Of a DNA stretch of 52,470 nucleotides, positions 18,496 to 29,614 are shown piece by piece (the stretch's first letter is position 1; each line of letters opens with the position of its first letter). The position numbers were made by a program, and so were the translations under genes. Source of the DNA: Sulfuritalea sp. (lineage in GTDB: Bacteria > Pseudomonadota > Gammaproteobacteria > Burkholderiales > Rhodocyclaceae); assembly GCF_017302275.1 (NCBI RefSeq), contig NZ_JAFLDR010000027.1, positions 1 through 52,470 of the forward strand, given 5' to 3'. The notes below the pieces were generated by a model. That model ran no database searches. It was not told the DNA's origin and was given only the letters and a program-made list of their open reading frames with translations.

Positions 18496-20282
18496 TGGCG
18501 CCGCGATTGCTGCCCGGGATTTTTCTGGTTTTGGTGGCCGTCGCACCAAATGTGGTTTCCGAGTTTTACGTCACCCTGCTCAATTACATTGGTCTTTCGG
18601 CACTGGTGGCATTGGGTTTGGTGTTGCTGACCGGGGTCGGTGGCCTGACTTCGTTTGGTCAGGCTGCCTTTGTGGGGCTCGGTGCCTATGCAACGGCGTA
18701 TTTGTCGATTGGCCAGGGACTTCCTGGCTGGCTGGCGTTCCTTGGCGGCTCGCCCTGGTTGGGGTTGTTGGTTGGGTTGTTGCTCACCGCGGTGGTCGCC
18801 TATGTTCTCGGCTTGCTGACCCTGGGGCTATCCGGGCATTTCCTGCCCTTGGGGACGCTGGCCTGGGGGCTAAGCCTGTACTTCCTGTTCGGCAACCTGG
18901 AGTTTCTCGGCGGACACACGGGGTTGGCGGGGATACCTGTCTTGTCCTTGTTGGGGATACCGTTCAAGGATGGGCGCATTTTTTTCTACTTGATCTGGGC
19001 GGTGGTGCTTGGAGCTGTCTGGCTTAGCAAGAATCTGCTGGATTCGCGTGAAGGGCGGGCAATTCGGGCGTTGAAGGGGGGTGTCGTCATGGCGGAGGCC
19101 ATGGGGGTCGACACCACGCGGTCGAAAACCGTGATCTTTTTGGTCGCCGCCTTGTTCTCCTGTATTTCGGGTTGGCTGTACGCGCATATGCAGCGATTCG
19201 TTAACCCGACGCCTTTCAGTCTTCACTTGGGCATCGAGTATCTCTTCATGGCGGTGGTCGGTGGTGCGGGTCATGTCTGGGGTGCGATTGTCGGTGCGGC
19301 GGTGATAACGGTGCTCAAGCAGTGGCTTCAGGATATTCTGCCGGGCTTGCTTGGCGCTTCAGGCAATTTCGAGATGATCGTGTTCGGCATCATGATGGTC
19401 CTCGTTCTGCAGCGCGCACGAGAAGGGCTGTGGCCGTTGCTGATCCGCTTTGTTCCCCAGGGCCGCCCGGCATGCATTGTCGTCGATGCTCAGGCCATGG
19501 CCAGGAAGGCGCTCCCGGAATCGGGGCAGGTTCTGCTCGAAGCGAAAGATATCGTGAAGCGATTTGGCGGGTTGATAGCGAACAACAACCTGAGCCTTAG
19601 CGTGAAAGCCGGGGAAGTCATGGCCTTGATCGGGCCCAATGGCGCGGGCAAGTCGACGATGTTCAACTGCATTTCCGGGGTTGATTCCGCAAGCGAAGGT
19701 GAGGTTCTGTTTTGTGGTCAGGCGATCACTCGGCTGAATTCAAGGCAGATTGCACGCCTTGGGATGAGTCGTACATTTCAGCATGTCCGCATATTGCCGG
19801 CCATGAGTGTTCTGGAGAATGTCGCCATTGGCGGCCACTTGCGCGGAAGCAAGGGTGTCCTTCCCGCAATGCTGCATATGGATCGTGGGGAGGAAAGGCG
19901 TTTGTTGGCGGAGGCCGCGCGCCAGGTCGAGCGTGTCGGCCTCAAGGATTCGATGTTTGAACCGGCGGGAAGCCTGGCTCTGGGACAGCAAAGAACCCTC
20001 GAGATCGCGCGGGCGCTTTGCGCTGACCCGTGTTTACTGTTGCTTGATGAACCGGCGGCGGGTTTGCGTTATCTTGAAAAGCAGGCGTTGGCCGAGTTGC
20101 TGCGCAAACTGCGGGCTGAAGGGATGGGCATCCTGCTGGTGGAGCACGACATGGATTTCGTCATGGGTCTGGCGGATCGTGTGGTCGTCATGGAGTTTGG
20201 CGAAAAGATTGCCGAGGGCTTGCCCGATGAGGTGCAACGCAATCCGGCGGTGCTTGAGGCCTATCTCGGGGGCGTAGACTGA
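18492..20282 (+). CDS. Fused ABC permease-ATPase (LivM-LivG)
   Basis: A 596-residue fusion. Residues 1 to about 310 are a LivM-type permease with 8-10 hydrophobic helices and the coupling sequence REGRAIRALKGGVVMAEAMG. After a linker, about 345-596 form a LivG ATPase: Walker A GPNGAGKST, Q-loop region, ABC signature as LALGQQR where LSYGQQR is usual, Walker B LLLLDEPAAGL, and switch VEHDMDFVMGLADRVVVM. Fusing permease and nucleotide-binding domain fixes their stoichiometry. Overlaps with livH and livF (four bases and one base) show a tight operon. Confidence 0.9.
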   Translation: MMAPRLLPGIFLVLVAVAPNVVSEFYVTLLNYIGLSALVALGLVLLTGVGGLTSFGQAAFVGLGAYATAYLSIGQGLPGWLAFLGGSPWLGLLVGLLLTAVVAYVLGLLTLGLSGHFLPLGTLAWGLSLYFLFGNLEFLGGHTGLAGIPVLSLLGIPFKDGRIFFYLIWAVVLGAVWLSKNLLDSREGRAIRALKGGVVMAEAMGVDTTRSKTVIFLVAALFSCISGWLYAHMQRFVNPTPFSLHLGIEYLFMAVVGGAGHVWGAIVGAAVITVLKQWLQDILPGLLGASGNFEMIVFGIMMVLVLQRAREGLWPLLIRFVPQGRPACIVVDAQAMARKALPESGQVLLEAKDIVKRFGGLIANNNLSLSVKAGEVMALIGPNGAGKSTMFNCISGVDSASEGEVLFCGQAITRLNSRQIARLGMSRTFQHVRILPAMSVLENVAIGGHLRGSKGVLPAMLHMDRGEERRLLAEAARQVERVGLKDSMFEPAGSLALGQQRTLEIARALCADPCLLLLDEPAAGLRYLEKQALAELLRKLRAEGMGILLVEHDMDFVMGLADRVVVMEFGEKIAEGLPDEVQRNPAVLEAYLGGVD

Positions 20283-21022
20283 TGAGTGATGTGCAGCCGG
20301 TTCTGGAAGTGGAAGACCTATGTGTTGCCTATGGCAAGGTCGAGGCTTTGCATCACGTTGGGTTGCGGGTGGGTGAGGGGCAGATCGTCACCGTGATTGG
20401 GCCCAATGGAGCAGGGAAGACCACGATGCTTTCGGCGATCATGGGTTTACTGCCGCACACCAAGGGCGGGATTCGGTTTCTTGGGCATGATGTTGGGGAT
20501 AGCGAGGTCGAGCAAATGGTGGCCAGGGGCATTACATTGGTACCTGAGTCGCGCGCTCTATTTGGGGAAATGAGCGTTGAAGACAACCTGCTGCTGGGTG
20601 CGTTCATGCGAAGGCGTTTGGGTTTCCATGACCACGAAAACACCATGGCAGAGGTGTTCGCGATTTTTCCTCGCCTCAAGGAGCGTCGAAACCAGTATGC
20701 TGGAACCCTCTCCGGTGGCGAAAGGCAGATGCTTGCGGTCGGGCGCGCGTTGATGGCCAAGCCGAAACTGCTGATGCTGGACGAGCCGAGCCTAGGGTTG
20801 GCGCCACTGATCGTCAAGGAGATATTCCGGGTTATCGCGAACCTGAAGAGCACCGGTGTTTCGATCTTGCTGGTGGAACAGAATGCCCGGGCGGCGTTGA
20901 GGGTGGCTGACTACGGGTATGTTCTTGAGACCGGTGAACTGGCGTTGGAGGGTCCGAGTGGCGTCTTGCTTGATGATCCGAAGGTGGTTGAGTCGTATCT
21001 GGGTTTGGGTGGCAAGCACTGA
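20282..21022 (+). CDS. livF: Branched-chain amino-acid type ABC transporter ATPase, LivF family
   Basis: A 246-residue nucleotide-binding subunit with Walker A GPNGAGKTTMLSAIMG, signature LSGGERQML, Walker B LLMLDEPSLGLAP and the LivF ending in which VEQNARAALRVADYGYVL contains the switch. It would pair with the LivG half of the preceding fusion to power import. It starts on the last base of the fusion's stop. The operon ends here; the parS sites begin 19 bases later. Confidence 0.93.
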   Translation: MSDVQPVLEVEDLCVAYGKVEALHHVGLRVGEGQIVTVIGPNGAGKTTMLSAIMGLLPHTKGGIRFLGHDVGDSEVEQMVARGITLVPESRALFGEMSVEDNLLLGAFMRRRLGFHDHENTMAEVFAIFPRLKERRNQYAGTLSGGERQMLAVGRALMAKPKLLMLDEPSLGLAPLIVKEIFRVIANLKSTGVSILLVEQNARAALRVADYGYVLETGELALEGPSGVLLDDPKVVESYLGLGGKH

Positions 21023-21041
21023 TTCTTGCGCGGGCGTAATC

Positions 21042-21055
21042 GTTTCACGTGAAAC
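21042..21055. other. parS: parS centromere site 1
   Basis: A perfect GTTTCACGTGAAAC palindrome, the core of the bacterial chromosomal parS site, with a matching A on its right flank (15 of 16 with the extended consensus). It lies upstream of mnmG and about 3.5 kb before parB, where ParB should nucleate. Confidence 0.95.
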
Positions 21056-21067
21056 AGCTTGTTGTGA

Positions 21068-21081
21068 GTTTCACGTGAAAC
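21068..21081. other. parS: parS centromere site 2
   Basis: A second perfect GTTTCACGTGAAAC, its centre 26 bases from the first (about 2.5 helical turns). Flanking bases differ from the extended consensus. Clustered parS copies near the origin are usual for chromosomal ParABS. Confidence 0.95.
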
Positions 21082-21243
21082 CATTGGTCGGGGTGGCAGG
21101 CCCTCCCCATTGAATTCCGGTCGGTTCTTGATGGTTTCGATCACTGCGCTTTTCCGATGAGAGGCGTATGATTGCGCCTCTTTTTGGTACCGCCATTTTC
21201 TTGATGGGTACCAGTCGGCAACAATCCCTCAGGACCGAGCAGC

Positions 21244-23121
21244 GTGCGCTTTCCGGAATCGTTCGATGTGATAGTAATTGGCGGGGGGCACGCCGGCACC
21301 GAGGCAGCTCTTGCTGCCGCACGTTCGGGCGCGCGAACCTTGCTGCTGACCCACAACATCGAAACCCTGGGCGCAATGTCCTGCAATCCGTCGATCGGCG
21401 GCATCGGCAAGGGCCATCTGGTGAAAGAGGTGGATGCGCTGGGCGGTGCAATGGCCTTGGCGGCCGACATTGCTGGCATTCAATTTCGCATCCTGAATGC
21501 TTCCAAGGGTCCGGCAGTCCGCGCCACGCGAGCCCAGGCAGATCGTCAGCTCTACAAGAAGGCCATACGGGACCGGCTGGAGAACCAGGCGAACCTCACA
21601 CTGTTCCAGCAAGCCGCCGATGACCTGATCCTGAAAGGCGAGCGGGTTGCTGGCGTAGTCACCCAGCTGGGTATCCGCTTTGAGGCTCCTGCTGTAGTTT
21701 TGACGGCAGGTACCTTTCTCAATGGCCTGGTCCATGTCGGCATGGCCAACTATCGGGCAGGGCGCTTCGGTGACCCGGCGGCAACGTTGCTTGCCGAACG
21801 CCTGAAGGAAATCCGTTTGCCGGTGGGGCGCCTGAAAACTGGGACGCCGCCCCGTCTTGATGGTCGCAGCATCGACTTTTTGATCATGCAGGAGCAAGCC
21901 GGTGACGACCCCGTTCCGGTGTTCTCCTTCCTGGGTTCACGCAACCAGCACCCGCGTCAGGTGCCCTGCTGGATCACGCATACCAATTCACGAACCCACG
22001 ACATCATCCGTTCCGGGCTGGATCGTTCTCCCATGTTTACCGGAGTCATCGAAGGTATCGGCCCACGCTACTGCCCGTCGATCGAAGACAAGATCCACCG
22101 CTTCTCTGGCAAGGACAGCCACCAGATCTTCCTCGAGCCCGAGGGTCTGGATACCCACGAGTTCTACCCACAAGGTGTATCGACCAGTTTGCCCTTCGAC
22201 ATCCAGCTGTCCCTGATACGGTCCATTCGCGGGCTTGAGAGCGCGCATATCACTCGCCCCGGGTATGCGATCGAGTACGACTATTTTGATCCGCGCAACC
22301 TCAAGGACAGCCTTGAAACCAAGTCGATCGGCGGCTTGTTTTTCGCGGGACAGATCAACGGTACCACGGGTTACGAAGAGGCTGCCGCACAGGGATTGCT
22401 GGCCGGGATCAACGCAGCGCGCCAGGCACGCCAGCTGCCTTCATGGGCGCCGCGCAGAGACCAGGCTTACCTTGGCGTGCTGGTGGACGACCTGATAACG
22501 CGCGGTGTTTCGGAGCCCTACCGTATGTTTACCAGTCGCGCGGAGTATCGCCTTTCCTTGCGCGAAGACAATGCAGACTTGCGCCTTACCGAAGCTGGAC
22601 GGGAACTTGGCCTGGTGGACGATGTGCGCTGGGGCGCGTTCAATCGAAAGCGCGACGCGGTCGCGCGCGAAGCGGAGCGCCTTAAATCCACCTGGGTCAA
22701 TCCGCGTCAACTCCCGGAGGCCGACGCGCTGCGCGTCCTTGGACAGCCGATGGAACGCGAATACCGTCTGTTCGACCTGTTGTGCCGCCCGCAAGTCAGC
22801 TACGCCAGTTTGCTGACGCTACCCGGAGCAGGCGAGGGCGTTGCGATGCCCGAAGTCATCGAGCAGGTCGAGATCCAGGCCAAGTATCAGGGCTACATCG
22901 CGCGGCAGCAGGACGAGATCGACAAGAGCATGGCCCACGAGTCGATGCCGCTCCCTCTGGACCTCGATTACGCTCAGGTGCATGGCCTCTCGTTCGAAGT
23001 CCGACAAAGGCTTACCCAGGCACGTCCGCAGACACTCGGCCAGGCATCGCGACTGCAGGGCATTACGCCCGCGGCGATTTCGCTGCTGTTGGTGCACATG
23101 AAGCGACGCAAGGCGGCATGA
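21244..23121 (+). CDS. mnmG: tRNA uridine-5-carboxymethylaminomethyl modification enzyme MnmG
   Basis: A 625-residue FAD enzyme that works with MnmE on the wobble uridine of tRNA. The dinucleotide-binding motif [19 protein letters not shown] opens the protein; the family signatures [20 protein letters not shown] and [20 protein letters not shown] are intact, and the C-terminal helical domain that contacts MnmE and tRNA is present. The GTG at 21244 is the likely start. The stop overlaps the rsmG start (ATGA). Confidence 0.97.
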   Translation: MRFPESFDVIVIGGGHAGTEAALAAARSGARTLLLTHNIETLGAMSCNPSIGGIGKGHLVKEVDALGGAMALAADIAGIQFRILNASKGPAVRATRAQADRQLYKKAIRDRLENQANLTLFQQAADDLILKGERVAGVVTQLGIRFEAPAVVLTAGTFLNGLVHVGMANYRAGRFGDPAATLLAERLKEIRLPVGRLKTGTPPRLDGRSIDFLIMQEQAGDDPVPVFSFLGSRNQHPRQVPCWITHTNSRTHDIIRSGLDRSPMFTGVIEGIGPRYCPSIEDKIHRFSGKDSHQIFLEPEGLDTHEFYPQGVSTSLPFDIQLSLIRSIRGLESAHITRPGYAIEYDYFDPRNLKDSLETKSIGGLFFAGQINGTTGYEEAAAQGLLAGINAARQARQLPSWAPRRDQAYLGVLVDDLITRGVSEPYRMFTSRAEYRLSLREDNADLRLTEAGRELGLVDDVRWGAFNRKRDAVAREAERLKSTWVNPRQLPEADALRVLGQPMEREYRLFDLLCRPQVSYASLLTLPGAGEGVAMPEVIEQVEIQAKYQGYIARQQDEIDKSMAHESMPLPLDLDYAQVHGLSFEVRQRLTQARPQTLGQASRLQGITPAAISLLLVHMKRRKAA

Positions 23122-23753
23122 GCCTGTCGCAACAACTGGGCGACGGACTCGCGGCGATGGGACTGGACCTCCCTGTGGCGTCGCAGGCGACGCTGCTCGC
23201 CTATGTCGGGCTGCTCAAGAAGTGGAATCGCACTTACAACCTGACTGCAATCCGCGATGAGGCCGAGATGGTCGTGCAGCATCTGCTCGACTCGCTCTCG
23301 GTGCTGCCCGCGGTTCAAGAGTCGGCGCTGGCGGGACGGCGTTGGGCGGATATCGGAAGTGGCGCTGGACTTCCTGGAATACCTCTGGCCATCGCGCGCC
23401 CGGAGCTCACCATGACCTTGATCGAGGCGATCGACAAAAAGTCGGCTTTCCAGCGTCAGGCAAAGATTGAACTCGGCTTGTCGAATGTAGCCGTGCTGAA
23501 TCGCCGCGTGGAAGAAATGGACGGTGGAGGTTTTGACGCGGTCGTATCCCGTGCTTTTGCCGAAATTGCCGATTTCGTCCGCCTGGCCGGACATTTGCTC
23601 GCTCCGGGCGGCCATCTCTATGCAATGAAGGGTCGCCTTCCGGATGACGAATTGGCTCGATTGCCGTCGGGCTGGACTACCGTCGCATGCGCGCCGCTCA
23701 AGGTACCGGGTTTGATTGCCGAGCGTCATTTGATAGTTCTAGGGAAGGCCTGA
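23118..23753 (+). CDS. rsmG: 16S rRNA (guanine-N7)-methyltransferase RsmG
   Basis: A 211-residue SAM-dependent enzyme that methylates N7 of G527 in 16S r[22 protein letters not shown] and the SAM-binding [15 protein letters not shown] are hallmarks, followed by VVSRAFA. The ATG at 23118 overlaps the mnmG stop and fits the known N-terminus. In the conserved mnmG-rsmG-parA-parB order, parA starts three bases after its stop. Confidence 0.96.
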   Translation: MSLSQQLGDGLAAMGLDLPVASQATLLAYVGLLKKWNRTYNLTAIRDEAEMVVQHLLDSLSVLPAVQESALAGRRWADIGSGAGLPGIPLAIARPELTMTLIEAIDKKSAFQRQAKIELGLSNVAVLNRRVEEMDGGGFDAVVSRAFAEIADFVRLAGHLLAPGGHLYAMKGRLPDDELARLPSGWTTVACAPLKVPGLIAERHLIVLGKA

Positions 23754-23755
23754 GG

Positions 23756-24535
23756 ATGCACATATTCGCGATAGCCAATCAAAAGGGCGGGGTGGGCAAG
23801 ACTACCACCGCAGTGAATCTTGCCGCCGCGCTGGCCGCCAACGGCCAGCGCACCCTGCTGGTGGATCTCGATCCTCAGGGCAATGCCACCATGGGGAGCG
23901 GCGTCGACAAGCGCAGCCTCAAGTCGTCGGTCTATCAGGTTCTGTTGCATCTCTCCAGTTTGGCCGACGCCCGCGCAGCATCGCCCTCCGGAAGATACGA
24001 TGTGTTGCCGGCAAATCGCGATCTGGCCGGCGCGGAAGTCGAGCTGGTCGACCTGGAGGCCCGCGAAATGCGCCTCAAGGCGGCTTTGGCGAAGCATCGC
24101 GACGAGTATGACTTCGTCCTGATCGACTGCCCTCCATCGTTGTCGATGCTGACGCTGAACGGCTTGTGCGCCGCCCATGGCGTCATCATACCAATGCAAT
24201 GTGAATACTATGCGCTGGAAGGCTTGTCCGACCTGGTGAATACCATCAAGAAGGTTCATGCCAACCTGAATCGCGACCTGAAGATCATCGGCCTGCTGCG
24301 CGTGATGTTCGATCCGCGCAACACGCTCTCGAACCAGGTGTCGGCGCAGCTTGAAGAACACTTCGGCGACAAGGTGTTCAAGACCCTGGTGCCGCGCAAC
24401 GTGCGGCTGGCAGAGGCACCAAGCTACGGCGTCCCCGGCGTGCTGTTCGACAAGGCGGCAAAGGGAGCGCAGGCCTACATGGCCTTCGCCGTGGAGATGA
24501 TAGATCGCGTCAATTCGTGGAAGGAAACCGCGTGA
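23756..24535 (+). CDS. parA: Chromosome partitioning ATPase ParA (Soj)
   Basis: A 259-residue Walker-type ATPase starting MHIFAIANQKGGVGKTTTAV, which includes the deviant Walker A with signature lysine; DLDPQGN and IDCPPSLSMLTLNGL complete the active site. ParA forms a nucleoid gradient that pulls ParB-parS complexes apart after replication. It lacks the N-terminal DNA-binding domain of plasmid type Ia ParA, as expected for chromosomal Soj. GTGA overlap with parB indicates coupling. Confidence 0.96.
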   Translation: MHIFAIANQKGGVGKTTTAVNLAAALAANGQRTLLVDLDPQGNATMGSGVDKRSLKSSVYQVLLHLSSLADARAASPSGRYDVLPANRDLAGAEVELVDLEAREMRLKAALAKHRDEYDFVLIDCPPSLSMLTLNGLCAAHGVIIPMQCEYYALEGLSDLVNTIKKVHANLNRDLKIIGLLRVMFDPRNTLSNQVSAQLEEHFGDKVFKTLVPRNVRLAEAPSYGVPGVLFDKAAKGAQAYMAFAVEMIDRVNSWKETA

Positions 24536-25380
24536 ACCCACCAAAACAAAAGGGCCTCGGCCGCGGGCTCGACGCCCTGCTCGCCGCCAATGTGACGTCC
24601 GAAACGCAGCGCCAGGAAACCCTTGCCGTGGGTGCGCTGCAGCCCGGCAAATACCAGCCGCGAACCCGCATGGACCCGGGGTCGTTGGAAGAGTTGGCGG
24701 CCTCGATCAAGGCCCAGGGACTGATACAGCCTATTTCAGTGCGGCCGGTCGGAGCGGGCCGCTTTGAAATCATTGCCGGCGAGCGCCGCTGGCGCGCGGC
24801 GCAAATAGCCGGACTCGGCGAGGTGCCGGTGCTTATCCGCGACATACCCGACGATGCGGCGCTGGCGATGTCCCTGATTGAAAACATCCAGCGCGAAGAT
24901 CTAAATCCGCTTGAGGAGGCTGCCGGCATACAGCGCCTGATCGACGAATTCCAGATGACCCATCAGCAGGCTGCCGATGCCGTCGGACGCTCGCGTTCCG
25001 CGGCGTCCAACTTGCTGCGCCTGTTGCAGTTGGCCAAGCCGGCGCAGGACATGTTGATGGCTGGCGACATCGAAATGGGCCACGCGCGGGCGCTGCTGCC
25101 GTTGTCAAAGGGAGAGCAGGGCAGGTTGGCGGCGCTGGTGGTCGACAAGGGCTTCTCTGTGCGGGAAACGGAAAAGCTGGTTGCACGCGAACTCAATCCG
25201 CCACAAAAAAAGGAATCCAACAAAAAGCCGGATCGGGACCTGCTTCGCCTTGAGGAGGAGCTCTCGGACCGACTTGGGGCGACAGTGAACATCAGCGCCA
25301 ATCGCAAGGGAAGCGGCAGCCTGACGATCCGTTTCGGCAGCCTCGACCAGCTGGATGGATTGCTGGCGCGACTAGGCTGA
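24532..25380 (+). CDS. parB: Chromosome partitioning protein ParB (Spo0J)
   Basis: A 282-residue parS-binding CTP switch. The N-terminal KGLGRGLDALL is the ParA-contact peptide; GERRWRAAQIAGLGEVPVLI is the CTP-binding ParB box; MTHQQAADAVGRSRSAASNL is the helix-turn-helix; the C-terminus forms the dimer domain. The GTG at 24532 is chosen because GGAAGG precedes it by seven bases and the family starts here. Two parS sites lie upstream of mnmG. Confidence 0.96.
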   Translation: MNPPKQKGLGRGLDALLAANVTSETQRQETLAVGALQPGKYQPRTRMDPGSLEELAASIKAQGLIQPISVRPVGAGRFEIIAGERRWRAAQIAGLGEVPVLIRDIPDDAALAMSLIENIQREDLNPLEEAAGIQRLIDEFQMTHQQAADAVGRSRSAASNLLRLLQLAKPAQDMLMAGDIEMGHARALLPLSKGEQGRLAALVVDKGFSVRETEKLVARELNPPQKKESNKKPDRDLLRLEEELSDRLGATVNISANRKGSGSLTIRFGSLDQLDGLLARLG

Positions 25381-25433
25381 AACCGAGGTAGCAACGGGAA
25401 TCAATTAAAATGGCGCGCTGCAACATAAATTAA

Positions 25434-25462
25434 TTGACAACCTATGATCAATGCCCTATATT
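25434..25462 (+). promoter_or_regulatory. Sigma-70 promoter of the atp operon
   Basis: TTGACA (25434-25439), an exact 17-base spacer and TATATT (25457-25462) lie between parB and atpI, 30 bases before the atpI start. This is the strongest-looking promoter in the window and would drive all nine atp genes. Confidence 0.85.
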
Positions 25463-25491
25463 CGCGGGCTTTTGGAAGCGGCCTGGCATAG

Positions 25492-25830
25492 ATGTTCAAG
25501 GCTGTTTTTCATCAAAGCCTCGCAACCCTGATCGTCGTCGCCCTCTCGTGGTTCTGGGCAGGACAGCACGGCGCCGCTTCCGCGGCACTGGGCGGAGCGG
25601 CAGTCGTGGTGCCGAACCTGTTTTTCGCCCTGAGTCTCTGGGCGGCGGCGAAGAGCGGCAGGCCATCGGTGGCGAGGTTTTTTGTCGGTGAATTGATCAA
25701 GGTCGCGGCAACGCTGGCGTTGCTCGTGATAGTGGCGGGGGCGTATCGGGAACTGAATTGGCTGGCTCTGCTGGCCGGACTGTTTCTGGCGCTAAAGGCA
25801 AACCTGATAGTGATTTTGATGAAGGCCTGA
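25492..25830 (+). CDS. atpI: ATP synthase assembly protein AtpI
   Basis: A 112-residue protein with four hydrophobic helices, as in AtpI (subunit I), a non-structural helper thought to aid c-ring assembly or Mg2+ uptake. It is the first gene of the atp operon, six bases before atpB. Sequence conservation in this family is low, so position supports the call. Confidence 0.88.
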   Translation: MFKAVFHQSLATLIVVALSWFWAGQHGAASAALGGAAVVVPNLFFALSLWAAAKSGRPSVARFFVGELIKVAATLALLVIVAGAYRELNWLALLAGLFLALKANLIVILMKA

Positions 25831-26981
<1,151 letters not shown>

Positions 26982-27013
26982 TCGACTCCCCTAACCGCTA
27001 AGGAGCGATTACC

Positions 27014-27484
27014 GTGAATCTGAACGCAACGCTGTTTGCCCAGCTGGTTGTGTTCCTCATCCTGGCGTGGTTCACGATGAAATTCGTGTGGCCGCCCATC
27101 ATGAAGGCACTCGACGAGCGCGCGGGCAAGATAGCCGACGGGCTTGCGGCCGCGGACAAGGCCAAGACCGACCTGGCGCATGCCGAGAAGAAGGCTGGCG
27201 AGGAGCTGCGCAAGGCGCGCGAATCCGCCGCCGAGTTCCGCAGCGGCGCCGAACGCCAAGTGGCCCAATTGATCGAGGAAGCGCGTGTCGAGGGAGCCCG
27301 CATTGTTGCCGCCGCTCGCGAAGCAGCAGAAACCGAAGCGGCATCAGCGTCGCAACGCGCCAAGGAGGCCCTGCGCGAGCAGGTCGCTGCGCTGGCCGTG
27401 GCCGGTGCCGAGCGGATTCTGCGCAAGGAGATCAATGCCCAGGTCCACGCCGAGCTGCTGACGCAACTCAAGTCGGAGCTCTGA
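27014..27484 (+). CDS. atpF: ATP synthase Fo subunit b
   Basis: A 156-residue peripheral stalk subunit, the same length as in E. coli. The N-terminal membrane helix (about 4-26, with [20 protein letters not shown]) is followed by a long charged Ala/Glu/Arg coiled coil. It would form a homodimer linking subunit a to delta and alpha. Only one b gene is present. Confidence 0.97.
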   Translation: MNLNATLFAQLVVFLILAWFTMKFVWPPIMKALDERAGKIADGLAAADKAKTDLAHAEKKAGEELRKARESAAEFRSGAERQVAQLIEEARVEGARIVAAAREAAETEAASASQRAKEALREQVAALAVAGAERILRKEINAQVHAELLTQLKSEL

Positions 27485-27490
27485 TCCGCC

Positions 27491-28039
27491 ATGGCCGAAA
27501 ACGTCACCCTTGCGCGCCCCTATGCCGAGGCAGCGTTCCAGCTCGCAAAGGGCGGGAATGCGCTGCAGGCGTGGTCCGACGCACTTTCGCGCCTGTCGGC
27601 GGTAGCCGCCACCCCGGAGATGGAGGAGTGCATCGGCAACCCGCGCCTCTCCGCTGCCCAGGTGGCGCAACTCTGCCTCGACGTGGCCGCTTCGGGCGGC
27701 AAGTCTGACCTGTCGGCCGACCATCAGAACTTCGTCCGCGTCCTCGCCGACAACGACCGCCTGGTCGTGCTGCCTGAGATCAGCGGGCTCTTCGAAGAGC
27801 TCAAGCACGCACAGGAAGGGGTCAAGGATGCAGAGATCTCATCCGCCTTCGCGCTCGACGATGCGACGCTGAAGAATCTCGTGGCGGACGTGGAACGCAA
27901 GTTCGGCTGCAGGATTCAGGCGACCGTCAAGGTCGATGCAGAACTAATCGGTGGCGTCCGTATTGCCGTCGGCGATGAAGTGATCGATGCCTCGGTCCGC
28001 GGCAAACTTGCCGCGATGGCCACCGCGCTAAAGAACTAG
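27491..28039 (+). CDS. atpH: ATP synthase F1 subunit delta
   Basis: A 182-residue subunit that caps F1 and joins it to the b stalk. The N-terminal helical domain starts with [14 protein letters not shown], and the C-terminal [20 protein letters not shown] is the family signature. It begins six bases after atpF. Confidence 0.96.
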   Translation: MAENVTLARPYAEAAFQLAKGGNALQAWSDALSRLSAVAATPEMEECIGNPRLSAAQVAQLCLDVAASGGKSDLSADHQNFVRVLADNDRLVVLPEISGLFEELKHAQEGVKDAEISSAFALDDATLKNLVADVERKFGCRIQATVKVDAELIGGVRIAVGDEVIDASVRGKLAAMATALKN

Positions 28040-28049
28040 GAGCAATTCC

Positions 28050-29588
28050 ATGAATCTCAATCCATCCGAAATCAGCGACCTGATCAAGAGCCGGATCCAG
28101 AACATGCAGCTGGCCGCCACGGCCCGCAACGAAGGTACCGTGGTTTCGGTTACCGACGGCATTTGCCGCGTGCATGGCCTGACCGACGTGATGCAGGGCG
28201 AAATGCTGGAATTCCCCGGCAACACCTTCGGCCTCGCGCTGAACCTCGAGCGCGACTCCGTCGGCGCCGTGGTCATGGGCGACTACGAGCACATCTCGGA
28301 AGGCGATACCGTCAAGTGCACGGGCCGCATCCTGGAAGTCCCGATCGGCCCCGAGCTGCTCGGTCGCGTGGTCAACGCCCTGGGCGAGCCGATCGACGGC
28401 AAGGGCCCGATCAACGCCAAGTTGACCGACAAGGTCGAGAAGGTGGCGCCGGGCGTGATCTGGCGCAAATCGGTGTCGCAGCCGGTGCAGTCGGGTCTCA
28501 AGGCGATCGACTCGATGGTTCCCGTCGGCCGCGGCCAGCGCGAACTGATCATCGGCGACCGCCAGACCGGCAAGACGGCCGTCGCGGTTGACACCATCAT
28601 CAACCAGAAGGGTCAGAACATGTTCTGTATCTACGTGGCGGTCGGCCAGAAGGCCTCGACCATCGCCAACGTGGTACGGAAACTCGAAGAGCACGGCGCC
28701 ATGGGTTACACCATCGTCGTCGCGGCTTCCGCCTCCGACTCCGCCGCGATGCAGTTCCTCGCGCCGTACGGCGGCTGCACCATGGGCGAATACTTCCGCG
28801 ACCGCGGCATGGACGCCCTGATCATTTATGACGACCTCACCAAGCAGGCCTGGGCCTATCGCCAGATCTCCCTGCTGCTGCGCCGTCCTCCCGGCCGCGA
28901 AGCTTACCCGGGCGACGTGTTCTACATTCACTCCCGCCTGCTAGAGCGTGCTGCTCGCGTGTCGGAAGCCTGGGTCGAGAAGCTGACCAACGGCGAAGTC
29001 AAGGGCAAGACTGGTTCGCTGACCGCGCTGCCGGTGATCGAAACCCAGGCCGGTGACGTTTCCGCCTTCGTGCCGACCAACGTCATCTCGATTACCGACG
29101 GCCAGATCTTCCTGGAGACCGACCTGTTCAACGCCGGCATCCGTCCCGCCATGAACGCCGGCGTCTCGGTGTCCCGCGTCGGCGGCGCCGCCCAGACCAA
29201 GGTGATCAAGAAGCTCGGCGGCGGCGTTCGTCTCGCCTTGGCGCAGTACCGCGAACTCGCGGCTTTCGCCCAGTTTGCCTCCGATCTTGACGAAGCCACG
29301 CGCAAGCAGCTCGAGCGCGGCCGTCGCGTCACCGAGCTGATGAAACAGTTGCAATACGCGCCACTGTCAGTGGCCGAAATGGCCGTGACGCTCTATGCCT
29401 CGAACGAAGGCTTCATGGACGACGTCGATGTTCCGCGCATCCTGGCTTTTGAATCCGACCTGCACCAGTTCGTGAAGCAAAAGTACGCCGCGCTGATGGA
29501 CAAGATCACCAGCACCAACGATCTCGACAAGGAAGCCGAAGCCCAGCTCAAGGCTGCCTTGACCGAGTTCAAGAAGTCCTGGGCCTGA
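28050..29588 (+). CDS. atpA: ATP synthase F1 subunit alpha
   Basis: A 512-residue non-catalytic nucleotide-binding subunit. It shows the P-loop [15 protein letters not shown], the family signature ending [17 protein letters not shown], and the arginine-finger region supplied to the beta active site. Length equals that of typical proteobacterial AtpA. Confidence 0.98.
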   Translation: MNLNPSEISDLIKSRIQNMQLAATARNEGTVVSVTDGICRVHGLTDVMQGEMLEFPGNTFGLALNLERDSVGAVVMGDYEHISEGDTVKCTGRILEVPIGPELLGRVVNALGEPIDGKGPINAKLTDKVEKVAPGVIWRKSVSQPVQSGLKAIDSMVPVGRGQRELIIGDRQTGKTAVAVDTIINQKGQNMFCIYVAVGQKASTIANVVRKLEEHGAMGYTIVVAASASDSAAMQFLAPYGGCTMGEYFRDRGMDALIIYDDLTKQAWAYRQISLLLRRPPGREAYPGDVFYIHSRLLERAARVSEAWVEKLTNGEVKGKTGSLTALPVIETQAGDVSAFVPTNVISITDGQIFLETDLFNAGIRPAMNAGVSVSRVGGAAQTKVIKKLGGGVRLALAQYRELAAFAQFASDLDEATRKQLERGRRVTELMKQLQYAPLSVAEMAVTLYASNEGFMDDVDVPRILAFESDLHQFVKQKYAALMDKITSTNDLDKEAEAQLKAALTEFKKSWA

Positions 29589-29614
29589 TCATCAACGTCT
29601 AACGGGGAGCGATC

